From: JAPPHA01 sp965242975
GTDB lineage: Bacteria > Pseudomonadota > Alphaproteobacteria > Rhodobacterales > Rhodobacteraceae
DNA: 64,000 nt
NCBI GenBank assembly: GCA_965242975.1
Contig: CBDETS010000007.1
Location: 1,178,001 to 1,242,000 of the forward strand
Direction of reading: 5' to 3'
Within the stretch, counting starts at the first letter, position 1. Each line of letters opens with the position of its first letter. This document shows, piece after piece, positions 28,826 through 38,204 of the stretch. A program made the translations under genes and the position numbers. The notes beneath the pieces are model-generated. The model had not been told where the DNA came from. It was given only the letters and a program-made list of their open reading frames with translations, and did not search any database.

Positions 28826-28855
28826 TGACCGGGGCAGTTCTCACTGGCCCCGGCC
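28826..28855 (-). terminator. Rho-independent terminator of the small lipoprotein gene
   Basis: On the minus strand GGCCGGGGC pairs with GCCCCGGTC (nine pairs, one G-T) around a 12-nt loop, followed by ATAACATTTTTC. The wobble pair is only possible on the minus strand, which fixes the direction. It lies 30 bp after the lipoprotein stop. Confidence 0.65.
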
Positions 28856-28884
28856 ATGAAAATCACGAGAAAATGTCAGTTAAT

Positions 28885-29031
28885 TCACGCTTTTCCCATG
28901 GATTCTTCTTCCATGACCATTTCTTCCATGGTCTCTTCCATTTCCATTTCCATTTCCTCTTCCGCAACCTGTCCGCAAGCGGCTAGGCCAAGCAAGAGAA
29001 TTGCAGCGGCCGCAATCTTTACTGTATTCAT
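28885..29031 (-). CDS. 48-residue Met/Glu-rich lipoprotein
   Basis: ATG 29031 has GGAGAAG directly upstream. The signal peptide ends in a lipobox LAAC with Cys19 (MNTVKIAAAAILLLGLAACG). The mature 30 residues contain twelve glutamates and seven methionines in alternating runs (EEEMEMEMEE, MEEMVMEEES). No family is recognised with confidence; small acidic lipoproteins of entericidin-like size are the nearest comparison. Methionine-rich motifs bind Cu(I) or Ag(I) in other exported proteins, so metal binding is a possible role but is inference. It has its own terminator and lies between pccA and pccB. Confidence 0.75.
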   Translation of the reverse strand: MNTVKIAAAAILLLGLAACGQVAEEEMEMEMEETMEEMVMEEESMGKA

Positions 29032-29513
29032 TGTCACTTCTCCTGATGGTGCCGGAACGATAGCGCGATTTCCCCGGCTGAGACTACCGCCAATGTGCGG
29101 TACACTGATCCCTAGCACATCTTTCCCGCCAAAAAAACATGATGTTGTCAATTTTGGTGTCGTTTGCCAGATTTCCGATCAACCGGCCGCCGCGCACAGG
29201 CCCGGGAACCGACGGACCGACCGTCCACACGGGACAGGTTTTGTTCGACTTCACATCCGTCCCTCCGACTGCCACAGGCGTTCAGGCGTTGCGGATTCGG
29301 TCATGGTCCGGGGACCGGTTGGCAGGTCCACGGGACAAGAAAACCGCCTCTGGCGACTCGTTGCCTTGAGACCTGTCGACGCGCCCCTCTCGGAAGCCCG
29401 CACGGCAACCGTCCATCGTCGGCAGACCGGTGGCTCCGGGCGGTATGAACGGGGGGGGCGCTGCCCACCCGTGCCGGTTCCGCCGACAGATCCGTCAAAG
29501 TGATTCCCCAGGA
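29032..29513. other. 482-bp intergenic region between lipoprotein and pccB
   Basis: It holds the promoter region of the lipoprotein gene near its left end. A run of eight G (29451-29458) and GC-rich inverted segments lie before the pccB 3' end. No coding region or known RNA is supported. Confidence 0.45.
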
Positions 29514-31046
29514 TCACAGCGGAAGGTTGTCGTGCTTTTTTTTCGGGTTTTTTAGTGTCTTGCCACGAAGTGCTGCGAACGCCCGGCAAACCCTCATGCG
29601 CGTACTCCGCGGCGCGATGACCTCGTCGATGAATCCCTTTTCGGCCGCCACGAAGGGATTGGCGAATCGCGTTTCATAGTCGGCCGTACGTTTCGCGATC
29701 GCGTCCGGGTCGCCCGCCTCGGAACGATAGAGAATCTCGACGGCGCCCTTGGCACCCATGACAGCGATTTCCGCCGTCGGCCATGCATAATTGATGTCCC
29801 CCCTGAGGTGTTTTGACGCCATGACATCGTAGGCGCCGCCATAGGCCTTGCGTGTAATGACGGTCACCTTGGGCACCGTCGCCTCTCCAAAGGCAAACAG
29901 CAGTTTTGCCCCGTGTTTGATCACGCCGCCGTACTCCTGAGCCGTTCCCGGCAAAAAGCCGGGAACGTCGACGAATGTCAGAAGCGGAATGCCGAAGGCG
30001 TCGCAAAATCGTACGAATCGCGCTGCCTTTCGCGACGATTCGATGTCCAGGCATCCGGCAAGAACCATCGGCTGATTCGCCACCACCCCGACCGTGGATC
30101 CTTCAAGCCGGACAAACCCCACGATGATGTTCCGGGCAAAGTCTTCCTGGATCTCGAAGAAAAATCGTTCATCTGCAACACTTCGAACCAGTTCCCTCAT
30201 GTCGTACGGAGCGTTCGGATTGTCCGGAATCAGGGAATCGAGCGCCGGAACTTCCCGCCCCGGTTCATCGTCGAAGTCACGAACGGGCACCCCCTGGCGG
30301 TTGTCGAGCGGAAGAAAGTCAAAGAACCGCCGAATCTCCATCAGCGTTTCCATGTCGTTGTCGAATGCGCCGTCCGCGACACCGGATCTCTCCGTGTGGG
30401 TTCTTGCCCCTCCCAGTTCTTCGGCCGTTACGACTTCGTTGGTTACCGTTTTGACGACGTCCGGACCCGTGACGAACATGTAGGAACTGTCCCTGACCAT
30501 GAAGATGAAATCGGTCATTGCGGGCGAGTAAACGGCGCCCCCTGCGCATGGTCCCATGATGACGCTGATCTGGGGTATGACGCCTGAAGCGAGGATGTTG
30601 TTCTGAAACACATCGGCGTAACCGGCGAGCGAAGCGACTCCTTCCTGGATCCGGGCGCCGCCGGAATCGTTCAAACCGATGACGGGAGCGCCATTTCGCA
30701 ACGCCATTTCCTGGATCTTGCAGATCTTGGCGGCATGTGTTTCCGACAACGAACCTCCGAAAACCGTAAAATCCTGTGAAAACACGTAGACCTGCCGGCC
30801 GTTGATCGTTCCCCATCCGGTCACGACCCCATCGCCCGGGTAGTGCACCTCGTCCATGCCGAACTCGGTACAGCGGTGGGTGACATACATGTCGAATTCT
30901 TCAAACGAATCCTCGTCGAGAAGAACCTCGAGGCGTTCCCGTGCCGTCAACTTGCCCTTCGCGTGCTGGTTGTCGATTCGTCTTTGGCCGCCTCCCAACC
31001 GGGCAGCGTTCCGGCGACTCTCAAGTTCCGCAACGATGCTGTGCAT
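29514..31046 (-). CDS. pccB: propionyl-CoA carboxylase beta subunit (carboxyltransferase)
   Basis: The 510-residue protein has both crotonase-like halves of the carboxyltransferase: LGGGQRRIDNQHAKGKLTARERLEVLLDE, GGSLSETHAAKICKIQEMA, DSGGARIQEG and MGPCAGGAVYSPAMTDF, then FVDVPGFLPGTAQEYGG and TRKAYGGAYDVMASKHL. The length fits PccB. It transfers the carboxyl group from biotin to propionyl-CoA. It is transcribed from its own 480-bp upstream region towards the lipoprotein and pccA. Confidence 0.93.
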   Translation of the reverse strand: MHSIVAELESRRNAARLGGGQRRIDNQHAKGKLTARERLEVLLDEDSFEEFDMYVTHRCTEFGMDEVHYPGDGVVTGWGTINGRQVYVFSQDFTVFGGSLSETHAAKICKIQEMALRNGAPVIGLNDSGGARIQEGVASLAGYADVFQNNILASGVIPQISVIMGPCAGGAVYSPAMTDFIFMVRDSSYMFVTGPDVVKTVTNEVVTAEELGGARTHTERSGVADGAFDNDMETLMEIRRFFDFLPLDNRQGVPVRDFDDEPGREVPALDSLIPDNPNAPYDMRELVRSVADERFFFEIQEDFARNIIVGFVRLEGSTVGVVANQPMVLAGCLDIESSRKAARFVRFCDAFGIPLLTFVDVPGFLPGTAQEYGGVIKHGAKLLFAFGEATVPKVTVITRKAYGGAYDVMASKHLRGDINYAWPTAEIAVMGAKGAVEILYRSEAGDPDAIAKRTADYETRFANPFVAAEKGFIDEVIAPRSTRMRVCRAFAALRGKTLKNPKKKHDNLPL

Positions 31047-31525
31047 GTCTACGTCTCCCGTTCTCCCTTCATGGGTGATTCTTGTCCTTTACCCTTCCCG
31101 GTGGTCAGGAAGGGCAGTGTTCGTCAGTCTTTGGTTAAATCAATCCGAACCAAATGTGGATACATCCGATTGATGGTCAGTTACGGCGGTCGCGACAATC
31201 GCGCAGCGTCACAAATCGAATGCGCGGTCCTGAATTTGATCAGGCAGTCATGCGGTCGGTTCCACCGACAGCCTCGAGATTCCAGCCAATCGGCGATCAA
31301 CTGCCGGCATCAGCAACCTGTCGCGGAACATTGGAAAAGAAAACTTATTCTATTCGGCGCTGAATCCGATGACCGCATTCGGTCCCCCTGCCGCGTATCC
31401 GGTTTCGCCCGGCCGGGTGGACGAAATTCCGGGGAAGCGCGGCGGTCGGCGGGGATCTGGGATTCGATGACAATGGCCACCGGTTCTCGTGGACAGACGG
31501 AGTGAATCGCCATAGGTCACCTCCC
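31047..31525. other. 479-bp divergent intergenic region (pccB / MFS)
   Basis: It must contain the promoters of pccB and the MFS gene. An AT-rich patch TTTGGTTAAATCAATC lies at 31131-31146. I see no tandem operator, riboswitch or open frame with coding character. Confidence 0.4.
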
Positions 31526-32743
31526 ATGGAAACCAATATTCCCGTTCGGTTCCTTGACCGGCGCAGTCCCCCACACATCGCCACGCTGGTACTCATCACC
31601 GCAGTGTCGTCGATGTCGATGAACATTTTCCTGGCGTCTTTGCCCGCCATGGCGGCCTATTTCGAGACGACACCGACGGTGCTGCATTACTCGATTTCCG
31701 GATTCGTCTTTCTCTCCGGCATCATGCAATTGATCATCGGGCCTCTGTCCGACCGCTACGGGCGGCGGAGAGTCCTGATGGTTTCGATGTCCATTTTCGT
31801 CGTTGTTTCTGCCGGTGCGGCGTACTCTCCAAACATCGAGACCTTCATGCTTTGCCGTGTCCTCCAGACATCGATCGTTTCCGGAATCGTCTTGTCCAGA
31901 GCCATTGCACGGGACATCGTCGGGGCGACCCGTTCGGCGAGCTTTATCGGCTACATAACCATGGGTATGGCCTTGGTGCCCATGGTCGCGCCTCCCGTCG
32001 GCGGCATCCTGCAGGAGTATTCGGGTTGGAGGGCCAATTTCCTGGTTCAGTCGGGCGCCGCGCTGGTGGCATTAATACTGGTTTATCTGGACCTTGGTGA
32101 AACGGCTTCACGTACCGCCGGCGGGTTTTCGAGACTGTTCGGGATGTTGCCCGAACTCGTTCAGTCACGTCGGTTCTGGGGATACTCGGCAACCGGAGCG
32201 TTTACGGCAGGCACGTTTTTCGCCTACCTCGGGGGAAGCCCCTTCGTCGGTGCGCAGGTATACGGCCTGGAACCGGGGCAGATCGGTTTCTATTTCTGTT
32301 TTGCTCCCCTCGGGTACTTTTTCGGGAACGGATTTTCCGGTCGTTTCGCTGTTCGGATCGGCATGAGGCGAATGGTCATCGCGGGCACGATCATCGTGAC
32401 TCTGGGGATGGGCGCATCGCTTGCATGCCTGCTCGCGGGAGCAACCCACGCGGTGGTGTTCTTCGGCTTCACGGTATTCATCGGAATCGGGAACGGCCTG
32501 ACGTTGCCGAGCGCGAACGCGGGGATCATGTCCGTTCGACCGGAACTTGCGGGGGCCGCGTCCGGGATCGGTGGCTCACTGATGACACTCGGCGGCGGAA
32601 CGATGTCGCTGGTTGCGGGCAACCTCGTCGCCCGCGAAACGAGTGCGGAAATCCTGCTCGTTTGCATCGTGATTTCAGGATGCTTGGGAATCGTCGCAGC
32701 CTTGTACACGGCTCGGGTCGAAGCCCAGGTCAGAAACCTCTGA
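31526..32743 (+). CDS. MFS drug-resistance-type exporter (Bcr/CflA family)
   Basis: From ATG 31526 the product has 405 residues and twelve predicted helices. The motif A-like loop GPLSDRYGRRRVLM lies between helices 2 and 3 (about 73-86), and R-A-IARDIV with GYITMGMALVPMVAPPVGGIL is the helix 4-5 signature of Bcr/CflA antiporters. These proton antiporters export antibiotics, sulfonamides or amino-acid derivatives. A GTG eight codons upstream is an alternative start. Nothing nearby indicates the substrate. Confidence 0.85.
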   Translation: METNIPVRFLDRRSPPHIATLVLITAVSSMSMNIFLASLPAMAAYFETTPTVLHYSISGFVFLSGIMQLIIGPLSDRYGRRRVLMVSMSIFVVVSAGAAYSPNIETFMLCRVLQTSIVSGIVLSRAIARDIVGATRSASFIGYITMGMALVPMVAPPVGGILQEYSGWRANFLVQSGAALVALILVYLDLGETASRTAGGFSRLFGMLPELVQSRRFWGYSATGAFTAGTFFAYLGGSPFVGAQVYGLEPGQIGFYFCFAPLGYFFGNGFSGRFAVRIGMRRMVIAGTIIVTLGMGASLACLLAGATHAVVFFGFTVFIGIGNGLTLPSANAGIMSVRPELAGAASGIGGSLMTLGGGTMSLVAGNLVARETSAEILLVCIVISGCLGIVAALYTARVEAQVRNL

Positions 32744-33758
32744 AACCAGACCCCGGATCCGACTCGCGAGGTTTCCGCTGCCCGCCGCATTTCGTGCGGT
32801 ACCGGGTGGAACATTGGTGAACCCGTCAGGCGTCGCGCGCCGGACGACACCTGTGTGCAGTGCAGATCAGGTCGGGGCCGCGACGGCCAGCCGGATTCCG
32901 TTCTCCGGGGCGTCGGCCCCGGCCTCGCTCTCCTCCCCTGAACATCAGGTATTCAGGGCAGAACGCCGGGCAACGCGTCAGTCTTTCTGCCCGGCCGCCG
33001 CGGGTGGCAGATATCGGCAACGGCGTAGCGGACGCCCTCCGAGTCCACCCACGGTGGGTTGTCGAGCACACCCTGGGTCGCGTCAGCCACGTCGTCATTG
33101 AAGGTGGAGGACCGGCGCATGAGTTCGTGGCCGCACAACCGCCGACAGGGCGGGCGGCGAGGGTTGCATCCGCAAGGAGTCGCCAACAGGCCACCATGTC
33201 GGGCCGCGGCCAAGGTCCGCAGAGCGTGAAACAGCGCAACGACGTCGCCGTTTGCCTGCTTACAATTGAATGAACGGCAATCCGCCCCACTTTTGCCGCC
33301 TCTACCAGGATATCTTCAGGAAATGGACGGCAATGGGTAATCAACGTGCACGAGACCGGGTTGGTGCCGACAGAATGTGGTCAGGTGCACCGTTTGAAGA
33401 CCTGCTTGAACTGCGGAGGCCATTCGTATTCAATGCGGCAGCCGGAAATTTCAGCAGTCATCTCCGTATCATCATTTCCCTTTTGATCGGAACCTGTAGC
33501 GCTGCAATTCGCCGGCTCTTGACTTGTGCCCGGTACGACTGGCCGAAAACCATGGGAATTGAAGATCTGGATACCGATTTGGAAACCGGGCGCTGAGTTG
33601 ACCCCCTCGGGCGCAGCCCCTTCCGGCTTTGCTGAAGGCATGGATCGGCAGAGCGCCATCACCGCCGAAGTTGCGGTCCGGTCCGGAGGGGCCGTAGCCA
33701 GCAAGCCAGCGCGATTCAATCATGCGCACCGGAACAGGCAACCAATCATGAGGCAGCC
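32744..33758. other. 1-kb gene-poor region between MFS gene and coxG
   Basis: No intact gene is supported. On the minus strand a segment around 33000-33150 reads as plausible protein (HELMRRSSTFNDDVADATQG, then VLDNPPWVDSEGVRYAVADI), with conserved-looking acidic pairs recalling terminase C-termini, but it lacks a good start and loses coding character on both sides. A plus-strand frame at 33270-33596 (108 codons) has a hydrophobic stretch LRIIISLLIGT but no ribosome binding site. The region is probably remnant DNA. Confidence 0.35.
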
Positions 33759-34208
33759 ATGAAAATAGACGGAACGGAGACCCTATCGGCGAGCCGGCAG
33801 TCGGTTTGGGACGCGCTCTACGATCCGGAGATCCTGAAAGCCTGCATTCCAGGTTGCGAAGAGGTCGCCGGACTTCCGAAAGATGGCAGTGTTGACATCA
33901 TGGTGTCCCAAAAGGTCGGACCGGTGAAAGTGCGATTCCGCGGGACCATCACGCTCGACGTCATTGAGGAATACGAGGAAATTGTCCTCAACGGTGCCGG
34001 CAAAGGGGGAGCTGCCGGATTCGTCCGGGGCTTTGCCAAGGTCCACTTGGGCGAAGCCGACTCGGGAACTGTCGTAACCTACGATGCCGAAATACGTATC
34101 GGTGGCAAAATGGCCCAGATCGGCTCAAGGTTGGTTGGCGGATTCGCGCGAAAGTTCACCGATCAATGCTTTACCAATCTGCGTTCACACATGCACATTG
34201 ACCAGTGA
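33759..34208 (+). CDS. CoxG-like SRPBCC protein
   Basis: The 149-residue protein starts at ATG 33759 after GAGGCAGCC. It shows the CoxG signature throughout: MKIDGTETLSASRQSVWDAL, LKACIPGCEEV, GPVKVRFRGTITL and a late GGKMAQIGSRLVGGFARKF. CoxG proteins belong to the SRPBCC (START-like) superfamily and in CO-dehydrogenase operons help anchor or assemble the molybdenum hydroxylase at the membrane. This protein lacks the usual hydrophobic C-terminal tail. It is separated by 18 kb from the coxDE/I-like operon. Confidence 0.85.
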   Translation: MKIDGTETLSASRQSVWDALYDPEILKACIPGCEEVAGLPKDGSVDIMVSQKVGPVKVRFRGTITLDVIEEYEEIVLNGAGKGGAAGFVRGFAKVHLGEADSGTVVTYDAEIRIGGKMAQIGSRLVGGFARKFTDQCFTNLRSHMHIDQ

Positions 34209-34253
34209 GCATGCCTCGTCATCGAGCCTGGCACCGGTCGGGATCCCTCGTCC

Positions 34254-35915
34254 TCATCTTTGGCTGGATTCCCAGTCCGGGTGGATCCAGGGAACATCGT
34301 TGGACCGGGGGAGCAGGTTCCGCTCCAGAATGTGATCGGCAGCCTTCTCCCCGACCAGGATTGACGGCGCGTTCGTATTGCCGTTGGTTATTCGCGGGAA
34401 CACCGAGCTGTCCGCAACCCTCAACCCGTCAACCCCAATGACACGGCACTCCGGATCGACGACTGCGCCCGTGTCTTCACGCGCGCCCATGCGGCAGGTC
34501 CCGCACGGGTGAAAGGCACTTTCCGCATGTTGCCTGACAAAACTGTCGATTTCGGAGTCGGTCTTGACTCCACTCCCGGGTTGAATCTCTTCGCCCGCAA
34601 AGGACGACAACGCGGGTTGGCCAACGACATCACGAACAAGACGCACACATGTCCGAAATTCGATCCAGTCACGTTCACAGCTCATGTAGTTGAACCTGAT
34701 CTTCGGCCGATCTTCCGGGTCCGCCGAGTTCAGGGTCACATCCCCCCTGGACCCGGAGCGCATCGGGCCTGCATGTATCTGGAACCCGTGTGATTCCGCT
34801 GACATCTTGCCGTCGTACCGGACGGCCAGTGGCAGAAAGTGAAACTGGATATCCGGATAGTCGACGCCTGGGCCTGATCGGATGAACGCGCCCGACTCGA
34901 AATGATTCGACGCCCCTGGGCCACTCCGTGTCAGAATCCACCGGGCACCGACCCAGGTCTTCCCCAGGACATTCCAGTACCGGTACAACGAAACCGGCTG
35001 GCGGCACGTGAACTGGACGTAGACCTCGAGGTGATCCTGGAGGTTTTTTCCCACGCCCGGGCGGTTCGCGACCACGGGTATCCCGAGCGCCTCGAGTTCC
35101 CCCGCCGGACCGATCCCCGAAAGCAGGAGCAGTTTGGGGGAGTTGATTGACGAAGCAGCGAGAACAACTTCGCGATTTGCCCTGACGACGATGGGTTTTC
35201 TTCCCTGCCGAATCTGGATACCGACCGCCCTGCGCCCCTCGATGCATATCCGAAGGGCGAGCCCCCGAACCAGTCTGACGTTCCTTCGCTTGAGTGCAGG
35301 CCTGAGATAGGCGTTGGCCGCAGACCACCTCCGTCCTTTCCAGGTGGTCTGGTCCCAGGGGCCGAATCCTTCCTGCTTTTCACCGTTGCAGTCCGCCGAG
35401 TAGTGGTATCCCGCCTCGATTCCTGCATCGACGAACGCCCGGTTCAGCGGATTTTCGCGCGTGCCGCGAACGACGTGGAGTGGGCCGCCGATTCCGCGTT
35501 TGCTCTGGTCTCCTCCGTGACCGCACGAATGCCAGTCTTCCATGCGCCTGAAATATGGGTTGACGTCCGCAAAGGACCAACCTTTTGCACCTGACGCTTC
35601 CCAATGGTCAAAGTCCCGCGCGTGACCCCTGACGTAGACCATGCCGTTGATCGACGACGAACCACCGATGACCTTGCCACGTGGAGTCACAAGTCTGCGC
35701 CCGCCGAGATGGGGTTCCGGTTCGCTAACGTATCCCCAATCGTATCTTCCCATGTTCATCGGAAACGACAGGGCACCCGGCATCTGGATGAACGGGCCCG
35801 CGTCGCTGCCGCCATATTCGACAACGATCACGGAGTGGCGGCCCTCCTCCGACAGCCGGTATGCCAGGGCACATCCCGCGGATCCGGCCCCTACAATGAC
35901 GAAGTCAGCTTCCAT
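34254..35915 (-). CDS. GMC-family FAD dehydrogenase (choline dehydrogenase-like)
   Basis: ATG 35915 gives 553 residues; a TTG at 35930 is the alternative. The N-terminus has the FAD dinucleotide motif DFVIVGAGSAGCALAYRLSE (residues 4-23), the GMC signature 1 TPRGKVIGGSSSINGMVYVRGH (about 76-97) and signature 2 near AASSINSPKLLLLSGIGP. The catalytic His region is ESAFHPCGTCRMG (about 463-475) and the second His/Asn site is RITNGNTNAPSI. Enzymes of this type oxidise choline or other alcohols. No betB or betaine gene is adjacent, so the substrate is open. Confidence 0.87.
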   Translation of the reverse strand: MEADFVIVGAGSAGCALAYRLSEEGRHSVIVVEYGGSDAGPFIQMPGALSFPMNMGRYDWGYVSEPEPHLGGRRLVTPRGKVIGGSSSINGMVYVRGHARDFDHWEASGAKGWSFADVNPYFRRMEDWHSCGHGGDQSKRGIGGPLHVVRGTRENPLNRAFVDAGIEAGYHYSADCNGEKQEGFGPWDQTTWKGRRWSAANAYLRPALKRRNVRLVRGLALRICIEGRRAVGIQIRQGRKPIVVRANREVVLAASSINSPKLLLLSGIGPAGELEALGIPVVANRPGVGKNLQDHLEVYVQFTCRQPVSLYRYWNVLGKTWVGARWILTRSGPGASNHFESGAFIRSGPGVDYPDIQFHFLPLAVRYDGKMSAESHGFQIHAGPMRSGSRGDVTLNSADPEDRPKIRFNYMSCERDWIEFRTCVRLVRDVVGQPALSSFAGEEIQPGSGVKTDSEIDSFVRQHAESAFHPCGTCRMGAREDTGAVVDPECRVIGVDGLRVADSSVFPRITNGNTNAPSILVGEKAADHILERNLLPRSNDVPWIHPDWESSQR

Positions 35916-35948
35916 AGACCGGACTTCCAACCCCGGAGGCTTCCCGGG

Positions 35949-36650
35949 CTATGATCCTGTACGGGAGGGGTTGCTCGTCCCTCCCCGGGCTTCACTCCAT
36001 GCAAGCGGCCGCTCGAGGTATTCCTCGACATCGGCGAGCGTCCGGCTGTCAAAAGAACCGGACCGGCTGCATTCGTTCATGACATCTTTCCACGTCGCCA
36101 GAGCGTGCAGCCGAATTCCGCTTTCCGCCAACCGTTCGCGGGAATTCGGGAAGATGTCGTAGAAAAAGATGACGATCGCGTCAGTCACGATACCGCCGGC
36201 ATCCCGAATGGCCTCGCAAAACCCGAGTTTGCTCCCCCCATCGGTTGCAAGATCTTCAACGAGCAAGACCCGTTGACCGTCTTCGACATCACCTTCGATC
36301 CGGGACTTTCGTCCGAACCCTTTCGGTTTCTTGCGAACGTAAACCATCGGCAACTGCATTCTGTCCGCGATCCAGGCGGCAAACGGAATTCCCGCGGTCT
36401 CGCCGCCAGCGACTGAATCAAACGCTTCGAACCCTGCTTCCCGGTACAGGTGAGACAGCGCAAAATCCATCATCACCGAACGAATGCGCGGATACGAAAT
36501 GATTTTCCTGCAATCGATGTAGACAGGGCTGACCATGCCGGACGTGAGGGTAAACGGCGGATCCGTCTGAAAGCGCACCGCATCGATTTCAAGGAGCGCG
36601 CGCGCGGTCGTTTCCGCGATCAGACGCGGATCTGAAACGGAAAAAGTCAC
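35949..36650 (-). CDS. pyrE: orotate phosphoribosyltransferase
   Basis: The 233-residue protein begins at GTG 36650. The PRPP-binding motif is VLLVEDLATDGGSK (about 129-142), and the flanking YIDCRKIISYPRIRS and FDSVAGGETAGIPFAAWIADRM fit the alphaproteobacterial long form of PyrE. It joins orotate to phosphoribosyl pyrophosphate to give orotidine 5'-phosphate in pyrimidine synthesis. It is 34 bp upstream of the GMC gene on the same strand. Confidence 0.9.
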   Translation of the reverse strand: MTFSVSDPRLIAETTARALLEIDAVRFQTDPPFTLTSGMVSPVYIDCRKIISYPRIRSVMMDFALSHLYREAGFEAFDSVAGGETAGIPFAAWIADRMQLPMVYVRKKPKGFGRKSRIEGDVEDGQRVLLVEDLATDGGSKLGFCEAIRDAGGIVTDAIVIFFYDIFPNSRERLAESGIRLHALATWKDVMNECSRSGSFDSRTLADVEEYLERPLAWSEARGGTSNPSRTGS

Positions 36651-36772
36651 GATCCCGACGTGACTGACGGGAACCTGTCCGAAATCCGCAGCCGGTTCGG
36701 GGAGGGCCGCCTTACTCGGTCCGCCGGGTCTTTGGTTCGCAGGTGTTCCATGGGCATACCGTTCGTATCCGC

Positions 36773-38191
36773 CTACATCACGAGACCGAGGATCTGGTCG
36801 ACACTTGATTTCGCGTCACCATAGAGCATGCGCGTGTTCTCCCGGTAGAACAGGGGATTCTCGATCCCGGAATACCCGGTTCCCTGCCCCCGCTTGCACA
36901 CGAATACCCATTTCGCCTTCCAGACCTCGAGCACGGGCATGCCGGCGATCGGGCTAGAAGGATCTTCCTGGGCCGCAGGATTGACAATGTCATTGGAACC
37001 GATGACGACAACGATGTCCGTTTGGGGAAAATCAGGGTTGATTTCGTCCATTTCCAGAACCAGGTCGTAAGGTACCTTAACTTCGGCAAGAAGCACGTTC
37101 ATGTGACCGGGCAGGCGTCCGGCTACGGGGTGTATGGCGAATCGCACCGCCTTGCCTTTCGCGCGCAGACGTCGGGTGAGCTCCGAAACCGATGCCTGTG
37201 CCTGGGCAACCGCCATTCCGTACCCGGGAACTATGATCACGGAACGGGCGCTCTCAAGCTGGGCCGCGACCGTGTGGACATCGGTCGCAATCATTTCTCC
37301 GTCGACTTCGATCGAGGTTCCACTCCCGGTTCCGAAACCGCCCAGGATGACCGAGATGAACGAGCGGTTCATCGCGCGGCACATGATGTAGCTGAGGATG
37401 GCACCTGAGGCTCCGACAAGGGCGCCGGTCACGATCAGCAGGTCATTACCGAGCAGAAACCCCGTCGCAGCGGCGGCCCAGCCGGAGTAGCTGTTGAGCA
37501 TCGAGACGACGACAGGCATGTCCGCGCCACCGATCGCCAGCACCAGGTGCGCACCAAGCACCAGCGCAAGCAATGTCATGACGTAGAGTGTCCAGCTTCC
37601 AAAGCCGGCCAGGTACGTCACCATGAGACCGATCGAGATCAGAACCATCAGGATGTTGAGAACGTGCCGACCCGGCAGGGTCAGCGGCTTTCCGGATATA
37701 CCGCCGGAGAGCTTGCCGTACGCGACGATCGAACCGGTAAAGGTAATGGCTCCAATGAAAACACCAAGAAAAACCTCGACCTGATGAATAAGAATCTCGG
37801 CGACCGTGATCGCTGCGGTCCCGGCGCTGTCGTGCTCTGGCAGGGAACCCGAATGCGGACCGACGATGTCCGAATTGATCCCGATGAAAACGGCCGCGAG
37901 TCCGACAAAGCTGTGCAATGCCGCAACGAGTTGCGGCATTTCCGTCATTTTTACTCTGCGCGCGACGTAAACGCCGGCAACGGCGCCTGCTCCCAAAAGG
38001 GGCACAAGCACGACATAGGCCAACCCGCCGACTTCGGGGCCAAATATCGTCGCAAATACGGCGAGCGCCATGCCAACGATTCCGAACCAGATGGCACGTT
38101 TCGCCTTTTCCTGGTTGCTCAGTCCTCCGAGCGCCAGGATGAAGAGAACGCTGGCGGCGATATAGGCAGACGTAACGAATCCTGAACTCAT
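36773..38191 (-). CDS. pntB: proton-translocating NAD(P) transhydrogenase beta subunit
   Basis: The 472-residue protein has eight to nine membrane helices in its first 280 residues and a C-terminal NADP(H)-binding domain III. The nucleotide motif is VIIVPGYGMAVAQAQ (about 318-332), with IHPVAGRLPGHMNVLLAEVKVPYD and VVIGSNDIVNPAA further on. With PntA it uses the proton gradient to make NADPH from NADH in the inner membrane. It lies 13 bp after pntA. Confidence 0.94.
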   Translation of the reverse strand: MSSGFVTSAYIAASVLFILALGGLSNQEKAKRAIWFGIVGMALAVFATIFGPEVGGLAYVVLVPLLGAGAVAGVYVARRVKMTEMPQLVAALHSFVGLAAVFIGINSDIVGPHSGSLPEHDSAGTAAITVAEILIHQVEVFLGVFIGAITFTGSIVAYGKLSGGISGKPLTLPGRHVLNILMVLISIGLMVTYLAGFGSWTLYVMTLLALVLGAHLVLAIGGADMPVVVSMLNSYSGWAAAATGFLLGNDLLIVTGALVGASGAILSYIMCRAMNRSFISVILGGFGTGSGTSIEVDGEMIATDVHTVAAQLESARSVIIVPGYGMAVAQAQASVSELTRRLRAKGKAVRFAIHPVAGRLPGHMNVLLAEVKVPYDLVLEMDEINPDFPQTDIVVVIGSNDIVNPAAQEDPSSPIAGMPVLEVWKAKWVFVCKRGQGTGYSGIENPLFYRENTRMLYGDAKSSVDQILGLVM

Positions 38192-38204
38192 TTCATCACC
38201 CGAG

